NCBI GenBank assembly: GCA_977006965.1 | Contig: OZ345376.1 | Span: 1,736,001-1,800,000 of the forward strand | DNA: 64,000 nt | Source of the DNA: Phymatolithon calcareum | Lineage: Eukaryota > Rhodophyta > Florideophyceae > Hapalidiales | Direction of reading: 5' to 3' | In this document: in pieces, positions 1 through 10,920 of the stretch | Position numbering within the stretch: position 1 is the stretch's first letter | How the letters are laid out: each line of letters starts with the position of its first letter | Translations under genes and position numbers: made by a program | The notes under the pieces: generated by a model | The model's input: only the letters and a program-made list of their open reading frames with translations | The model's database searches: none | Told to the model about the DNA's origin: nothing

Positions 1-30
1 GTATTCTTTGCGCGAAGTATGGCCAAATAT

Positions 31-1485
31 GTTTTTTTATTTTCAACTATGTAGTTGAGTTTTTAAAGCCCTCAGTAACACTCTTAAGACTGTACAGGAG
101 CGGCTTTTCTAGTCACCATACGGTAACGCTAGCGGTCGGGGGTAGCTTGTGTCTCACGTTTCTTTCAGGTTACCTGTTTGGTAACTTTAGCCTCTGGAAC
201 CTAATACGGACGCTTTTCGCACATGACTTGCTTGAACGGGCTCGTCTTACATCAGTAAAAAACCTCCACCGAAGGATGGAGGAAAAAGATTACAATCCTT
301 GCTCGTTCATCTCCTTTCGTCGAGGAGTTTTCTCATCGGGTTGCTCTAGGCAGAGCGACTTCGCTTCAATGTCGCGCTTGCTTCTACGCTGCGTCCCGGC
401 GGGGGCCCTTGTTCGTGAAGAGGTTTACTCACTGGTCCACAGGCGCCTTACCCTCTTCGGGCGATAGCAACTTCTTTCGAGGATCAACTTGCGCAGCACC
501 TTACTTAGTGCTCGTCCAGATCCTTGTCATCTTCGAGTGGTGACATTTTCAACTACGACAACCTTGCAGGGGCGAGGCGTCATTCCCCTTACCGAGTTTT
601 TGCTCGGTTTCACGATCGTTGCCAGCTTCAAGCGCTGACTTCAGGCATAGCATTCTCGGCCTGTGGGCGGCGCGAGTTCTTGACTCGAGGGGTCGGTCGT
701 GGCATGGTTATGATAGGCGACCGGTTTTATATGCCACCGCATTTCGCAAAAATTGGCCAAATATGTGCTCTTGTCTCTCCGAAAACCCAGTTGTGCTCTG
801 CTAAACCGGTAGTGATCCCTTATGTATGAGTCTAGGGCGGAATCGATTATCTTCCTGACCTGACTCAGTGGAGATATAGGCCTGTAGTTTTGCCGCAATT
901 TGTGCTGGACATTTCTTGTAGAAGGGAATAAGTGTTGCATGTCGCCATTGTCGTGGGAGGCACCTCAGTCGCCCGCATGTCTCCCACAGAACCAGAATCA
1001 ATTCGAAACCGACCTCCTTGTTTGCGTGTAGCATCTCCACAGCAACGCCGTCTGGGCCCACAGCTTTTCCTCTTGGCGCTCTGTTAAAGGCTCTTCGAAG
1101 ATGCCTCCTCATTACTCTGTTAACGGTAAACCTTTCAAGGGTCACACTCCAATCATTCTCCGCTTTGCACACGTTCGAGATGTACGCGGAAAACTTGCTC
1201 GGGTGCACTGGGGCTCCTAGGGCCCGGTTCTTACCAGGTCGTCGCTCCTTGGACTTCATAACCTTGCTTGCGACATTTGCAGCCTCAGTGGGGCCCATCT
1301 TCTCGATTCCTTCTATATATTTTCAAATTGGTCCTCCTTCGATTTCCGTACCTTTTTCTGGATCAGCGCTTTGACTTTTTTCAGCTCAGATTTGTCTGCT
1401 TGGAGACCCATGCTTTGTACCCTTTTGTAAATCCTTGTTCTTTTCTTGGCTAATTGATCGAGCTCTCTCTTCCAGAACGTCTTGT
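31..1485 (-). mobile_element. LINE-A copy 1, broken non-LTR retrotransposon
   Basis: Fragment of a non-LTR retrotransposon family I call LINE-A. Read on the minus strand, 1485-735 encodes the linker before reverse transcriptase (TFWKRELDQLAKKRTRIYK), the segment GKAVGPDGVAVEML, and the RT segments NYRPISPLSQVRK and QLGFRRDKSTYLA. The frame then breaks and the catalytic palm is missing. A 3' tail resembling other LINE-A ends (GTTACTGAGGGC followed by T/A-rich sequence) lies at 31-100, and a 3' UTR hairpin with stem CCTCCA/TGGAGG at 263-282. The piece between about 100 and 735 could not be aligned by eye to the family. Similarity to the fragment at 26113-26545 stops near 1485, so that is taken as the 5' limit. 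Pseudogenic. Confidence 0.75.
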
Positions 1486-1699
1486 GGACAACGGTGCCTT
1501 TAGGGGAAAACCTAAGAGGACCGGTGGGGCACCGCTCTTTGCAAATGAGGTCCTGGGGGACCGTCTGGCCAGAGCCCCTGACATTTTCTTTAATTTTATT
1601 CTTTGAGTGAGTTTGCTTCGAGACAGGAGTACTACATGGCGGATTTTGCTGCTCTGCGGAGCCGGTGTTTCGAGCGTGTGGATTCTCCATGATGTTCTT

Positions 1700-2246
1700 G
1701 GATCTAGATGATATGTTAGTGTGTGCTGTGGTCTAAGGGAGAGTCGGCACGGCCACAGGAAGAGGAGGTGAAGTTGGAATCGATGAAAAACTCTCAAGGT
1801 GTCCAAAGGAGGCACCCTGAGATTTGTGGTCTCTGAACGACCACGTAGGATTCCATTTTTGAACAGAGTGAGGAGGAACTCGAATGAGCTTGTTTCCACG
1901 ATGTAAATCGACAACTTGATTGTCAACTCCCGCCACTGTGGCGTGTCCGAGGTATTCGCGTGAATTTTGTCGCAGTAGATCACAATGTCGTTGAGCTCAA
2001 GTGGACCTGCGGGCTCAGTGGTTGGCGGGACAAAGCGTGACGGATCCGAGAGTCAACATTGAGTGACGGCGATGGGTGTAATGCTGATCGATGTTTGTGA
2101 GTATTTTAGAGAGGAAAATGGGAGAGTCAATTATTTGGTTCGACGTTGACGGATGAAGACCGTAAAGAACTTGTAACGGAGATACGCCAAAGTAGTTGGG
2201 TGAATTGTATGAAGCATGAGCAGAGTGCACTATTGTGAGAGCTAGA
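1700..2246 (-). pseudogene. Gypsy-type integrase C-terminal remnant
   Basis: Degenerate minus-strand coding sequence. The segment at 2246-2150 reads ASYNSPNYFGVSPLQVLYG, matching the AYN...G.SPF..lYG signature near the end of Ty3/Gypsy integrase cores. Downstream (about 1985-1740) the frames are broken but could belong to the integrase C-terminal region. The element has no visible LTRs, and its upstream part is separated by the TIR transposon inserted at 2248. Family identity rests on one motif, so the class is moderately sure and the extent is not. Confidence 0.5.
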
Positions 2247-2247
2247 G

Positions 2248-4182
2248 TCTATTTGACGGACCCCCTCAATTGAGGGGCGATTTGAAAGCTCGAAAAAATC
2301 CATAAAGCAAATTCGAAACAGATCGCTCACGCCATATTCGTAAAGCCTGGCTTATCTTCTGTGCGAGGAGTATTCATACAAATACCTTAAATTCGCTTCG
2401 TTCGGTGCTAGCAACGAAAATATATTGATCACTCAGACGTACAAGAACTGCTATTCCAGGAGAAAAACACCGGCCTCGCGCGGTCGGTACATCAGTACAC
2501 ACCAAGGCAGCATCGGTAACCGGTCTCGCAGCGTGCTTCAGACTATACGGAGCCTTTTCGATGTCAGATAAGGTGAGTGGTAGGGTTCAAATTGTACTCA
2601 GGGAAAAAATCAATGGTCGCGCGAGCATGTCACATCGCGTGAAATGAGTTCTGATTCGTCATCCATTGAAGAAGACTAAGATTAAGAAGTCCACATTGTC
2701 AAAGTCAAGGCAGAGAACGCTGACGATGGCATTCCAGACGATCAGCAGCTTGAACCGAGCCAACACTGACATAGCGCGGTACCGCCCAGACCTGCTTACA
2801 GTGTTTATCCTTGCCAATCTTCATCGCGAAACGCCTGTTTGTCGTCTACAGTCGCGATCATATGCTCCTCAGAAGGGCACAAAAACTTGGATACAAACTT
2901 CAGAAGCTCTAAACGCCCTCTTCCGAGCTCTCGCGACTAGGTCTTACAGGGCCCTTGGGACCAACCATCGCACCGGGAACATGATGTCATCACGCCCGAC
3001 CGCGAGCCGAATACAAGCCCTCATTGGGTGCCAAGGTACAAGCGGAAAGTTCTGTGTCCGTTTTAGGGACGATTTTCCTCTCAATTGTGGAAACTTCGCA
3101 CTCAAAACGGAGACTTCTTATCGTGGACTGCATTCGAAGTACGATAGCGTGGTGACGATGTTTCCCCAAGTTGCCTACGAAACCATGCTGCTTGGACGTC
3201 CGCTAAGCTGAGAAGAAAGGGGCGAAAAGCAACTATAGTGACAGAGCCTATTAAGTTTTTCGAAATATTCGTCCTCATGGCAAGAGTTGAGTTTGGTGCT
3301 GAGAGCGCCTTCTGGAAGTCTAACAGGCTGAAGAAGTATTTACCGGGCCCTTCTTCTTCAAAAACAGAGATGCCGGTGGCCTAACAAATCCGGGTGATTT
3401 CATTCAGAGTGCAGTAAAGTGAATTAGGCGACACGTACTCTGCGCAGTACCACTGGTTTCTCGATCAACATTCTGTCGATCCCATGAATGACCATAGAAA
3501 GCACACTGTGTCAAAAAGATTTCGAAGGCGAGCTGGCCCTCGGAATGATAGATCTGTGCTGTCTTGCGGCCGCGTATGCCAGTATAAGGCGCATTGCATG
3601 TGCGAATTTATACTTGGTGAGTGCTGACTCTGCAGAGATTCCACAAGTGCGCCTATAGTTCATAGGGGCCATCTAACTCTTCTGGCGATTTTCTAGGTTG
3701 TTAGCTCGCTGTTATTCTCTGGTGCCCATGCAGAATATGAGCAGCACATGACGCAACAAAGGTTTTGTGAATTGTCGGGCAAGCAAATCATCGATAGCAT
3801 TTGACACGCGCCTTACTAGTCGACGTTCAGTCGCGCCAGAACGTAACTTTGCATTCGAGAGCAGTGTTTGACGCCACTTTACTCCTAAGGAAAATAAAAG
3901 GATGACTGCAGAGGTGATGATGGCTACTTTTGCTGTGCCAAACAACTGCAGAGTTTGAAAATGCAAAACCTCGACCATTGTGTACTTACCATGTAATATG
4001 TTTGATAGTACCACAATACATATTTACGGCACTTCTACTGATAGGAACTGCTTCACTAAGCATGCTGAAGACATCTGTGAGCTTGGCGCTGTTGATGCAC
4101 CTGATAGCGAGCAGCTTTCGTTTGCAAAATATTAAATGAATCTTATTCCCTCAATTGAGGGAAATTTTCCGTCAAATAGACA
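2248..4182. mobile_element. Unclassified TIR DNA transposon with subterminal palindromes
   Basis: The left end TCTATTTGACGGA (2248-2260) is matched in reverse by TCCGTCAAATAGA (4168-4180, plus CA to 4182). The hexamer CTAGAG flanks both sides (2242-2247 and 4183-4188), which looks like a 6-bp target-site duplication. Just inside each end is a perfect palindrome: CCCCTCAATTGAGGGG at 2262-2277 and CCCTCAATTGAGGG at 4148-4161. The element interrupts a Gypsy-type integrase remnant. Its only sizeable open frame is 2666-3211; the remaining 900 bp (3215-4140) holds nothing I recognise. The superfamily cannot be assigned from ends and TSD alone. Confidence 0.65.
2666..3211 (+). CDS. Hypothetical protein inside the TIR transposon
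   Basis: Open frame of 181 codons, the longest in the TIR element at 2248-4182. The N-terminus is strongly basic (KKTKIKKSTLSKSRQR), which might suit a nucleic-acid-binding protein. No transposase catalytic signature was recognised, and several stops follow the frame directly. It could be a remnant of the element's transposase, an unrelated passenger, or chance. Position inside the element is the only contextual support. Confidence 0.25.
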   Translation: MKKTKIKKSTLSKSRQRTLTMAFQTISSLNRANTDIARYRPDLLTVFILANLHRETPVCRLQSRSYAPQKGTKTWIQTSEALNALFRALATRSYRALGTNHRTGNMMSSRPTASRIQALIGCQGTSGKFCVRFRDDFPLNCGNFALKTETSYRGLHSKYDSVVTMFPQVAYETMLLGRPLS

Positions 4183-4289
4183 CTAGAGAAGTGCAGTTTT
4201 CAATAACAGTGGCATTAATGATTTATGAGGAAATTACTTATATACTCACGAAGTTTGCCTTATTTACTAACACAGTATACTCGCTTTGC

Positions 4290-5158
4290 TTATAACCCCT
4301 CGAAGAAAGAAAGTTTTCCCAAAAGCTGCCAGGCGAAGCTTGACAAGAACAACCAAGGCCAGAGAAGAAATGTCGAAGTGGGTACCGGGCATGATAGAGC
4401 AGCTGCGCACCTGTACTGACAAACAGGAGTTGATCGACTGGTATGATATTTTTCTGGAAAAGCTGATGGAGCCGTGGACATCGTCTAAGCCGAGGCCCGC
4501 GAGATTTAAAAGTTTTTGGAACAAGGAGCTCGACAATCTGGCCAAGAAACGAACCCAGCATTATAATATTTACAGGAGAACAGGCCTCGAAAATGACAAA
4601 CAAGCTTCGGAGAGGAGAAAATGCTGTTAAAGAAAAAGGTGAGAAAAGCCAAATGCGACCAATTTGAAAGATATTCTCAGGAGGTTGAGAAAATGGGGCC
4701 GCGCGAGGCGGCGAACAGCACAAGCAAGATCATGAAGTCAAAATCCCGGAGGAAAGGAGCAAGCAAAGCTCTCGGGGCTCCTGTATACCGAAGCAAATTC
4801 TCAGCATATATCTCAAGTGTGTGTAAGGCGGAAGAAGACTGGAATCTGTCGTTGCGTACTTTTGCACTCAATAGGGCAATGAAGCGGCACATCGCAAGAG
4901 CATTGAACAGAGCACCGAAGGGGAAGGCGGTAGGTCCAGACGGAATTGCCGTCGAAATGTCGCACGCGAACAAAGAAACGGGGCTCGAAATAATGCTAGC
5001 ATTATGAGAAACATGCGGGAGACTCAAATGTCTTCCTCGGGCATGGCGCCAAGCAACTCTGATTCCCTTATACAAGAAAGGCCCGGCTCATGTCGCAGCA
5101 AACTATAGGCCCATATCTCTTTTCAGTCAAGCCAGGAAATCATTGACTCAGCTCTAGA
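4290..5158 (+). pseudogene. LINE-A copy 2 ORF2, pre-RT linker and first RT motifs
   Basis: Codes for the region between endonuclease and RT (ARFKSFWNKELDNLAKKRTQ) and then the first RT blocks (GPREAANSTSKIMKSK, GKAVGPDGIAVEM, NYRPISLFSQARK). It changes frame near 4620, has an in-frame TGA at 5005-5007, and a second change near 5150. The endonuclease domain is absent because the copy is 5'-truncated. It continues on the far side of the LTR element at 6357. Confidence 0.75.
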
Positions 5159-5173
5159 GGCATACATACGCGA

Positions 5174-5362
5174 TGTAGACACGCAATGCTGCACGAGTGT
5201 AATTAGCGACACTTACACTCTCTGCGATATCATAACGCCCCTGCCCATTTGAAGCGGCGATCCTGATCGCACCTTAGACTGGGCATCTCATCATCTCATC
5301 GGAGAGAGATCACCCCTTTTCATGATAAACCCAACCTTATCTTAACACTCCCAGTGATTACA
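5174..5362 (+). repeat. 5' LTR of the compact element
   Basis: 189 bp with TG...CA ends, matched along its whole length by 6168-6356. Identical LTRs imply a recent insertion or recent gene conversion. Confidence 0.85.
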
Positions 5363-5392
5363 GAAATTTCTTTCCTGCAGGAGAATGTTTGA

Positions 5393-5740
5393 GTGTTAAG
5401 ACGAAGATTGTTCAAGTTTGAATTGGAAATGGATGACCATCGAACCATGGGAAGCGGAAGTCTTTCGTCGGCGAAATCTACCGATCGGCAACCAACCGCC
5501 GCGCTATTCCAACCCGTGAGCCACCCGATTTTACGAAGTCTCGACCCAAGAGTTGTGACAAGGTTTTTGAAGGCGAGGAAACGGTACGATGATGAGGTCA
5601 ACGAGAAGAAGAAGGAAGCCCCGGCGATGACGGCGGTATCTTACACAGAGTCATCGACAAGAGAGAAGGCTCTACACAGTCTTCGAATGCCAATGCGCAC
5701 CGAACATGCGGCGGCAAGGATTCTGGAGTTTACTTCCTAA
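5393..5740 (+). CDS. Gag-like protein of the compact LTR element
   Basis: 115 codons starting 31 bp after the 5' LTR. The segment SLDPRVVTRFLKARKRYDDE resembles the capsid-type start of some Gypsy-like gag proteins of protists, where a 'LDp..V..FLk.r..Y' pattern is common; that is recall of a pattern, not a search result. It is followed by a charged KKKEAPAM stretch. The frame closes after 115 codons and a second frame (5706-5927) continues, so the original protein may be frameshifted or two frames may be used. Confidence 0.45.
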   Translation: MLRRRLFKFELEMDDHRTMGSGSLSSAKSTDRQPTAALFQPVSHPILRSLDPRVVTRFLKARKRYDDEVNEKKKEAPAMTAVSYTESSTREKALHSLRMPMRTEHAAARILEFTS

Positions 5741-5935
5741 GCGACTTCGATTGTTGCGAAAAAAATCAAGGACGGCAAACGGAGCCAGAATTGAAACAAA
5801 GACGTTCCAGAAGGAACGCAAATATGGATTGGCAGAGGCAACCAATTCAGACAAGGGACCTATCTATATCTCCGGCAATAAGGAGGAGAAGGTCAGCGTA
5901 GATTTGTGTGGCTATCAACACAAATGATGGCCGGA

Positions 5936-6112
5936 AAAAGCGGCGAAGAAGGACGGGGTCCAACTCAAGGTCGGAAAAAGCGGCGAAGAAGGACGGGGTC
6001 CAACTCAAGGTCGGTAAAAGCGGCGAAGAAGGACGGGGTCCAAATCAAGGTCAGTAAAAGCTGGCGAAGAAGGACGGGGTCCAACACACGCAAGAAAAAG
6101 CTGGCGAAGAAG
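5936..6112 (+). repeat. 42-bp minisatellite coding for a basic tail
   Basis: About four tandem copies of a 42-bp unit beginning AAAAAGCGGCGAAGAAGGAC, the last two diverged (GCTGGCGAAG). The period is a multiple of three, so the frame is kept. In one frame it reads KAAKKDGVQLKVGK-like units, and in the frame opened at 5906 a run rich in Arg and Lys ending KKLAKKAKQTLRIND. Such lysine-rich repeats could bind nucleic acid as the C-terminal part of the gag-like protein; this is inference. It sits just upstream of the 3' LTR. Confidence 0.8.
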
Positions 6113-6167
6113 GCCAAGCAAACATTGCGAATCAATGATTAATACACTCTTCGAGTGTATGGGGCAC

Positions 6168-6356
6168 TGTAGACACGCAATGCTGCACGAGTGTAATTAG
6201 CGACACTTACACTCTCTGCGATATCATAACGCCCCTGCCCATTTGAAGCGGCGATCCTGATCGCACCTTAGACTGGGCATCTCATCATCTCATCGGAGAG
6301 AGATCACCCCTTTTCATGATAAACCCAACCTTATCTTAACACTCCCAGTGATTACA
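6168..6356 (+). repeat. 3' LTR of the compact element
   Basis: 189-bp partner of 5174-5362, apparently identical and followed by the duplicated target bases GCGA. Confidence 0.85.
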
Positions 6357-7385
6357 GCGAGAACTACGGCTTCAATAAGGTTCAGATGGGTTTTCGGAAA
6401 GACAGAAGCACATATCTCGCTATACTCCGCCCAAAAAGTACAATGAAAAAGGATCATCCGTTCATGGCAGTTTTCGACCTATCCGCGGAATACGATAGTG
6501 TGCCAAGGGATATCCTCATGAAGAGGCTGACTGAGAAATTTCCTGAAGAGATATCAAGGATGGTTTCGTACCTGTTAAAACCATCGTGGGTCACATCAGC
6601 TGGAGACGAGACAGAAACGTGGTGTATCATCGACCGAGGAGTACCTCAAGGTTCCCCGCTTAGTCCATGCCTATACAATATATATATGCATGGGCACATT
6701 CGCAGAAGCCGTCTCTAAGACAGACGGAAATATCTCGGACAGCGCAGTGCAATTGCTCGCGGATGGTGTTCAGCTTCAAGCGAAGACAGGTCGAGGAATG
6801 CAGAACCTTCTTGATATAACGACCATTTGGGCAAGCGAAAATGGCATGAAATGGAACACAAAACCAGGAAAAAGCGAAGTTCTTAAGTAAAAAGGGCTTC
6901 AGAAGCACACTTTTTACTTGGCGGGATGAGAATTATATCAAGCCTGGACACTCTCGTATCTTGGGCTAAGCATGAATAACAAGGGTGTTACGGATGACAC
7001 TGCCATAGCAAGAGTTTGAAATGCTACAGGATGCATACATGAGCTTCGGGAGCTTGGAGTGAATGTTCGAGGATTCAAAACCGGAGATATGCATCAGGAT
7101 CTTTAAATCGCTAATTATCCCGAAATGGGAGTATGCGTTACACGTTACTCCAATGACAAATCGATTGCTCTCTGCAGTCGAGTTGGCAGAGGGCTTGTTC
7201 TACAAGAATGTTTTCGAAAAGTATGCGGAACACCGCCGGGACCGAATGCGAGTTCTGGGCCGACTGGGACCACCAAAGATGAGGAGACGTCATCAAGCAG
7301 AAAGGTTTGCATTAAGCCTGGTGAGACACAAAAAGCGCCCTGAAGAAACAAAAGAGTACTTTGGAAGAGATGAGGACGTAAAGGA
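6357..7385 (+). pseudogene. LINE-A copy 2 reverse transcriptase palm and thumb
   Basis: Continues LINE-A RT after the LTR element: QMGFRKDRSTYLAI, AVFDLSAEYDSVP (first catalytic Asp block), DRGVPQGSPLSPCLYN, GMKWNTKPGKSEVL, then PKWEYALHVTPM. The second catalytic block reads LADGVQLQA instead of FADDVQLQA, so one of the paired aspartates is replaced by glycine. Frame changes near 6700 and 6890 add to the decay. The later copy at 63371-64000 is a close relative with these defects absent. The coding region is then cut by LINE-B and resumes at 12485. Confidence 0.8.
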
Positions 7386-7496
7386 TGGATGGATGGATTT
7401 CTGTTTTATTGAAGCTCCCTTAGTCAATTATCATTGCACCTGAGAGACTTTTCGTTGCGCTACAATCCTTCGCTTACGTTTTCATTTTGATTTCGG

Positions 7497-8257
7497 ACAT
7501 TTTCTTTGGACTGTATCAACTGTCATTTCCAGCATCTCTTTTTGAATATCGGAAAGTCGATGGTTGGATATTAAGTTTGAGATAACTGTGAGAGCTTCAT
7601 CGAGTTCGGAATCTTCGTTTCTTGCTTGTTCTTGCCAGGGATATGGGAAGCGGTGAAATAACCGTGCGTACAAAGAAGCCTGTGCTTCGCTTTTTTGAGG
7701 GTGAGGAAGGGTTGTAGTTCATTCTCAATGGGCTGAGGAGGGCGCCGGCCCTCCCGTCCTGTGGCTTTAGAAGGGAGAAATGCTTCCCATTCTTCTTTTG
7801 CGTTCTTCAGCGCTCTTGCGTTTACGCTTGTCGTAGCGTCTAGGTTGCGTGCAAATTCCTCTGTAGAGGTACAGAGAAGAGCTTTGTGAAGCATATCGTT
7901 TGTCGCGTTCAATATTTCCAGTCGTGCTGTTCCCTTGGGAAGCTCAAGTGCCTGTTTTCTTCGAAATTTCTGTGCTATTATGAACTTGGAGCTCAAATGC
8001 GCTTGGCGTAGTTGAATGGATTCCAGGCGGCATATTCCTCGAAAGCGGGCCTGCATATTCTTGCACCAGGTTCCGAACATTCTAGAGAACAGGTTACTCT
8101 CTAGGGCGTCCTGTGCGCGAATGATGTTAAGCGTCAGATCTTCGAACGGGAGAAGATACTCTGTCATTGGATGGACGAGCGCCTTATATAGTCTTAAGTA
8201 TGTCGAGGGTGCGAACCCTTTACCGTGGAGTCCGCTGAAGTCGATTCTGTGCAGCAT
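7497..8257 (-). pseudogene. LINE-B ORF2 C-terminal region
   Basis: Minus-strand frame following the RT thumb. It contains LYKALVHPMTEYLLPFEDL, a downstream segment rich in basic residues, the conserved block LTLKKAKHRLLCTH, and the end RKCPKSK. About 85-95% matched by eye to the copy at 56535-57437. The block before the end (KAKHRLL..H, then FHRFP) parallels LINE-A's 'KARHRQL...GRFP', suggesting a shared C-terminal motif across both families. A frame break near 7660 separates the last 50 residues. Confidence 0.75.
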
Positions 8258-8342
8258 CTATTCTGGAAATCGTAGAGGTTTCTGTGACGCCGTTCGAAGA
8301 TATGGAGATGCCCAGGTATGTAGTTTCGGGCACAGTCTCGAT

Positions 8343-9000
8343 TTATTTTTTTGCAAGAACGAATTTGAAGCTTTCGTTTGCACCATTGGGAGTTATGACG
8401 CAACTCTTCCCGACATTTGTATTCCAGACCATCTCGGTAGAGGCGGCCCAGTCCGAGGCGATGTCCAGGAGCAATTGAAGCCCTATTGGGGAAAAAGCGC
8501 GAAGTATGACGTCGTCCGCGAGAAACGTGGCCCAGCTTTTAGAATAATGAAACGAAATTCTTGACAAGTTCTCAGCAAGAACGTCCTTGAAAATATTATA
8601 GAGCGCCGGTGATAGTGGTGATCCTTGTGGGACCCCTTTGTTGATTACAAACCGATTATTTCGGTCGTCCGTAGGAGTATAGATCATGCTAGGTTGGAGA
8701 AAGTACATAACCCATGAGACCAGTGTTGCAGGAAGCCTCTTCTTGAGTAGTCGAGATAGAACGTATCTTGGCATGGTGTCAAAAGCATTCGAAAGGTCGA
8801 GAACGGCAATGTTCCTGTGACCATTTTTGATTGCCGCAATGGTGTGCAATACGGCATCCGGGCATCCAGAGCCCTTCCTGCAGCCAGTTTGGATCTTATT
8901 GAAGCCGTAGTGTTTTCTCAGGATTTAATCCAGTGCGCACTCTATGATTTTCCTTGTATGCGATAGAAGTGCTATCGGTCTGTAGTCGGGTCGCCTTTAT
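8343..9000 (-). pseudogene. LINE-B reverse transcriptase
   Basis: RT blocks in order: a YRPIALLSHTRKIIE-type block (about 8985-8940), IAVLDLSNAFDTMPRYV, KGVPQGSPLSPALYNIF, and FLADDVILRAF with both catalytic aspartates, then MVWNTNVGKSCVI. A TAA stop near 8930 and frame changes near 8850 and 8260 break it. The N-terminal linker lies in 9200-9640, with a short readable frame at 9193-9399. Confidence 0.8.
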
Positions 9001-9639
9001 TGTAGAACGGGAGAAGCTTGATCAAGATCCAGAGGCTGGGGGTTTCTTTCACGCGACCACACGCCCTCCAGAGGGATATGATAAGTTTCGCAGATAGCTC
9101 AGGCAAGGCTTGGAACATTTCTGAGAAAATTCCATCGGCTCCAGCGGCTTTTCGTTTTGAGGCCCGATGAAGGGCCGCTGCAATTTCATCCTCTAGTTCT
9201 GGGGTGACGTCAAAATCTGTTTCTCCATCTCATGGTCTTCGAATGTGAATGAGATAGTATGAGCGTAAGCTAGAAATTCTTCCAGTTCCAATTGGATGCC
9301 CATTGCTGAGTTTTTCAAGAACGTATCTTGTTTACGTTTCGAGATTTTACTCTGCATTGCAGTGGCCTTGTCGGCAGGGGAGTTTGACATGTCTTGCACG
9401 AACTCTTGAAAACTTTTGCGTTTTTTCGATGCTACTTTGCTCCTGATGGTCTTATGTACTTTTCGGTACTCTTGCCAGTCGTCGGGATCGTTCCTGAGTT
9501 TGGCATTCCGGAACAGGCGGGATCTTTTATAAGCCAGTCCGTCTAGCTCGAGGTCCCAGTACCTTGTGAATCTTCCTCCTCGCGGTTTTCTTCCGGCAAG
9601 CCAAGGGGATTTGAGGGTATATGCTTCGTGTAGTATTCT

Positions 9640-10920
9640 GCAACCCGGGCTTTAACAAGAGGATCAGAACGTTTATGAAGCGGGACTGTATACGATTTTT
9701 CCATTTTTGGAGTCATCAAATTAGATGTGCATACAGCCGGGAGGTGATCGGTGCACCCTCCCCAAGATCCATTCAGCAGTCTTGCGGGACCGCACTGGAT
9801 TCTTTTCGAGATGAATATATCAATGCATCTTTTTCGGGACTGTGCATGAAAGGTTGGCTCTCTTGGCGCATTTATCTTGTAACGAAAACTCTCGCACCAT
9901 CGAAGAAGTGCAACTCCTCTGTTATTCTGTGTTTCGTCCCAGAGCTTGTGCCTCGCATTAAAGTCCCCACAGAATAATGTGGGGCCAGTTGCATGTCTTC
10001 GTAGGATTTCTGTAGCTTTCATATACTCCTTGGGGCTGGAGAGAGAGTGAGATATATGCGGAAACCACGATGATTCCGAGTACGGAAATTGACATGATTT
10101 GGTACATGTGGGTGTTGAAGTATGTTTATGATTTGATTGTGGGAGCCGTGCGAGCGGTGCAGAGCGCCGCAAGAGGCGTAGCAGTGACAAGAACTCATGT
10201 GCGGCATTCCGACAGGTTGTCAATAAGTATCATCCGGAGGCAATGCCTCGTGGCACGGACATCTGTGGTGCCTGTACAGTATTCGAGCTACGACCATGAT
10301 GTCATTGGTTGGTGTCTCTGCAGGTGCTTAACACAGGAGATAGGTGAGAAGGACATCTGTAGGCTATATAAGATACAAGTTTGCAGCAAGCGGTCAGGGG
10401 GGCCTGGAGGGGGAGTGGATGGCGGATAAGTAAACTTGACACATTTCTATTGCTACCGAGGTCGCGGTTTTGGGAGGATTCTGAGGTGTCTTCTCCGAAA
10501 GGGAAGCTTGGGACTTCGCATATCCGGAAACTGCAGCGGCTTTATTAAGAGCGGGACGGTGCCGTTCAATAAGGCAGTCTACTCAGCAATTTCTTTGATC
10601 GGGAAGGCTTCAGTGTGGAGCCGCCAGATTACAATGGGTCGAATCCTTTCGGAGGACTCGATATTTGAGTTCAGGTCGGATGAGAAGGTCCACACCTCCT
10701 CGCAGAAGGTTGGTTCTTGATTTCTTCTGGCCATGAATAGAGATTGGTGAGGGCTTTCGTGGGGTCATTTCGCACGGCCAAGGAAACGGACTAGAATCGT
10801 GACTTCCCAGATGCGTTTCAGTTAGTGCAGCTACGCACGAACGGGATAGTCTTATGGCATCGATTATCATGGGTGCCTTGTTTTTGGCACCAGCGACATT
10901 GAAGTTGAGAAATTTGGCCT
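9640..10920 (-). pseudogene. LINE-B APE-like endonuclease
   Basis: Minus-strand remnants of an exonuclease-endonuclease-phosphatase domain that would nick the target for reverse transcription. Readable pieces are FLNFNVAGAKNK and ALTETHLGSH at the N-terminal end (10920-10790), then TLFCGDFNARHKLWDE and WGGCTDHLPAVC (9920-9700). The GDFNARH and TDH blocks carry the usual catalytic Asp, Asn and His. The middle part (about 10600-10230) is frameshifted. Belongs with the RT region just downstream. Confidence 0.75.

Larger units (their letters stand above)
5174..6356 (+). mobile_element. Compact non-autonomous LTR retrotransposon with identical LTRs
   Basis: Two 189-bp direct repeats, 5174-5362 and 6168-6356, begin TGTAGACACG and end GTGATTACA; I see no difference between them by eye. 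The 4-bp target duplication GCGA lies at 5170-5173 and 6357-6360, and removing the element rejoins a LINE-A frame exactly (Tyr-Ile-Arg-Glu-Asn-Tyr). The internal region is only 805 bp and encodes a gag-like protein and a lysine/arginine-rich repeat, with no protease, RT or integrase. A small perfect hairpin (ATACACTC/GAGTGTAT, about 6142-6160) and a G-run (TATGGGGCAC) precede the 3' LTR and may serve as polypurine tract. No clear tRNA primer site follows the 5' LTR. It must be mobilised by another element. Confidence 0.85.

Noticed and set aside
147-467. 106-codon plus-strand frame near the left edge.
   Set aside because: Lies over the 3' end of minus-strand LINE-A copy 1; no motif.
5936-6112. 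CRISPR-like short repeats.
   Set aside because: The 42-bp units are contiguous with no spacers, multiple of three, and inside a retroelement frame: a minisatellite.
9621-9977. 118-codon plus-strand frame and similar plus-strand frames over 7.4-12.5 kb.
   Set aside because: Antisense to the LINE-B coding sequence.
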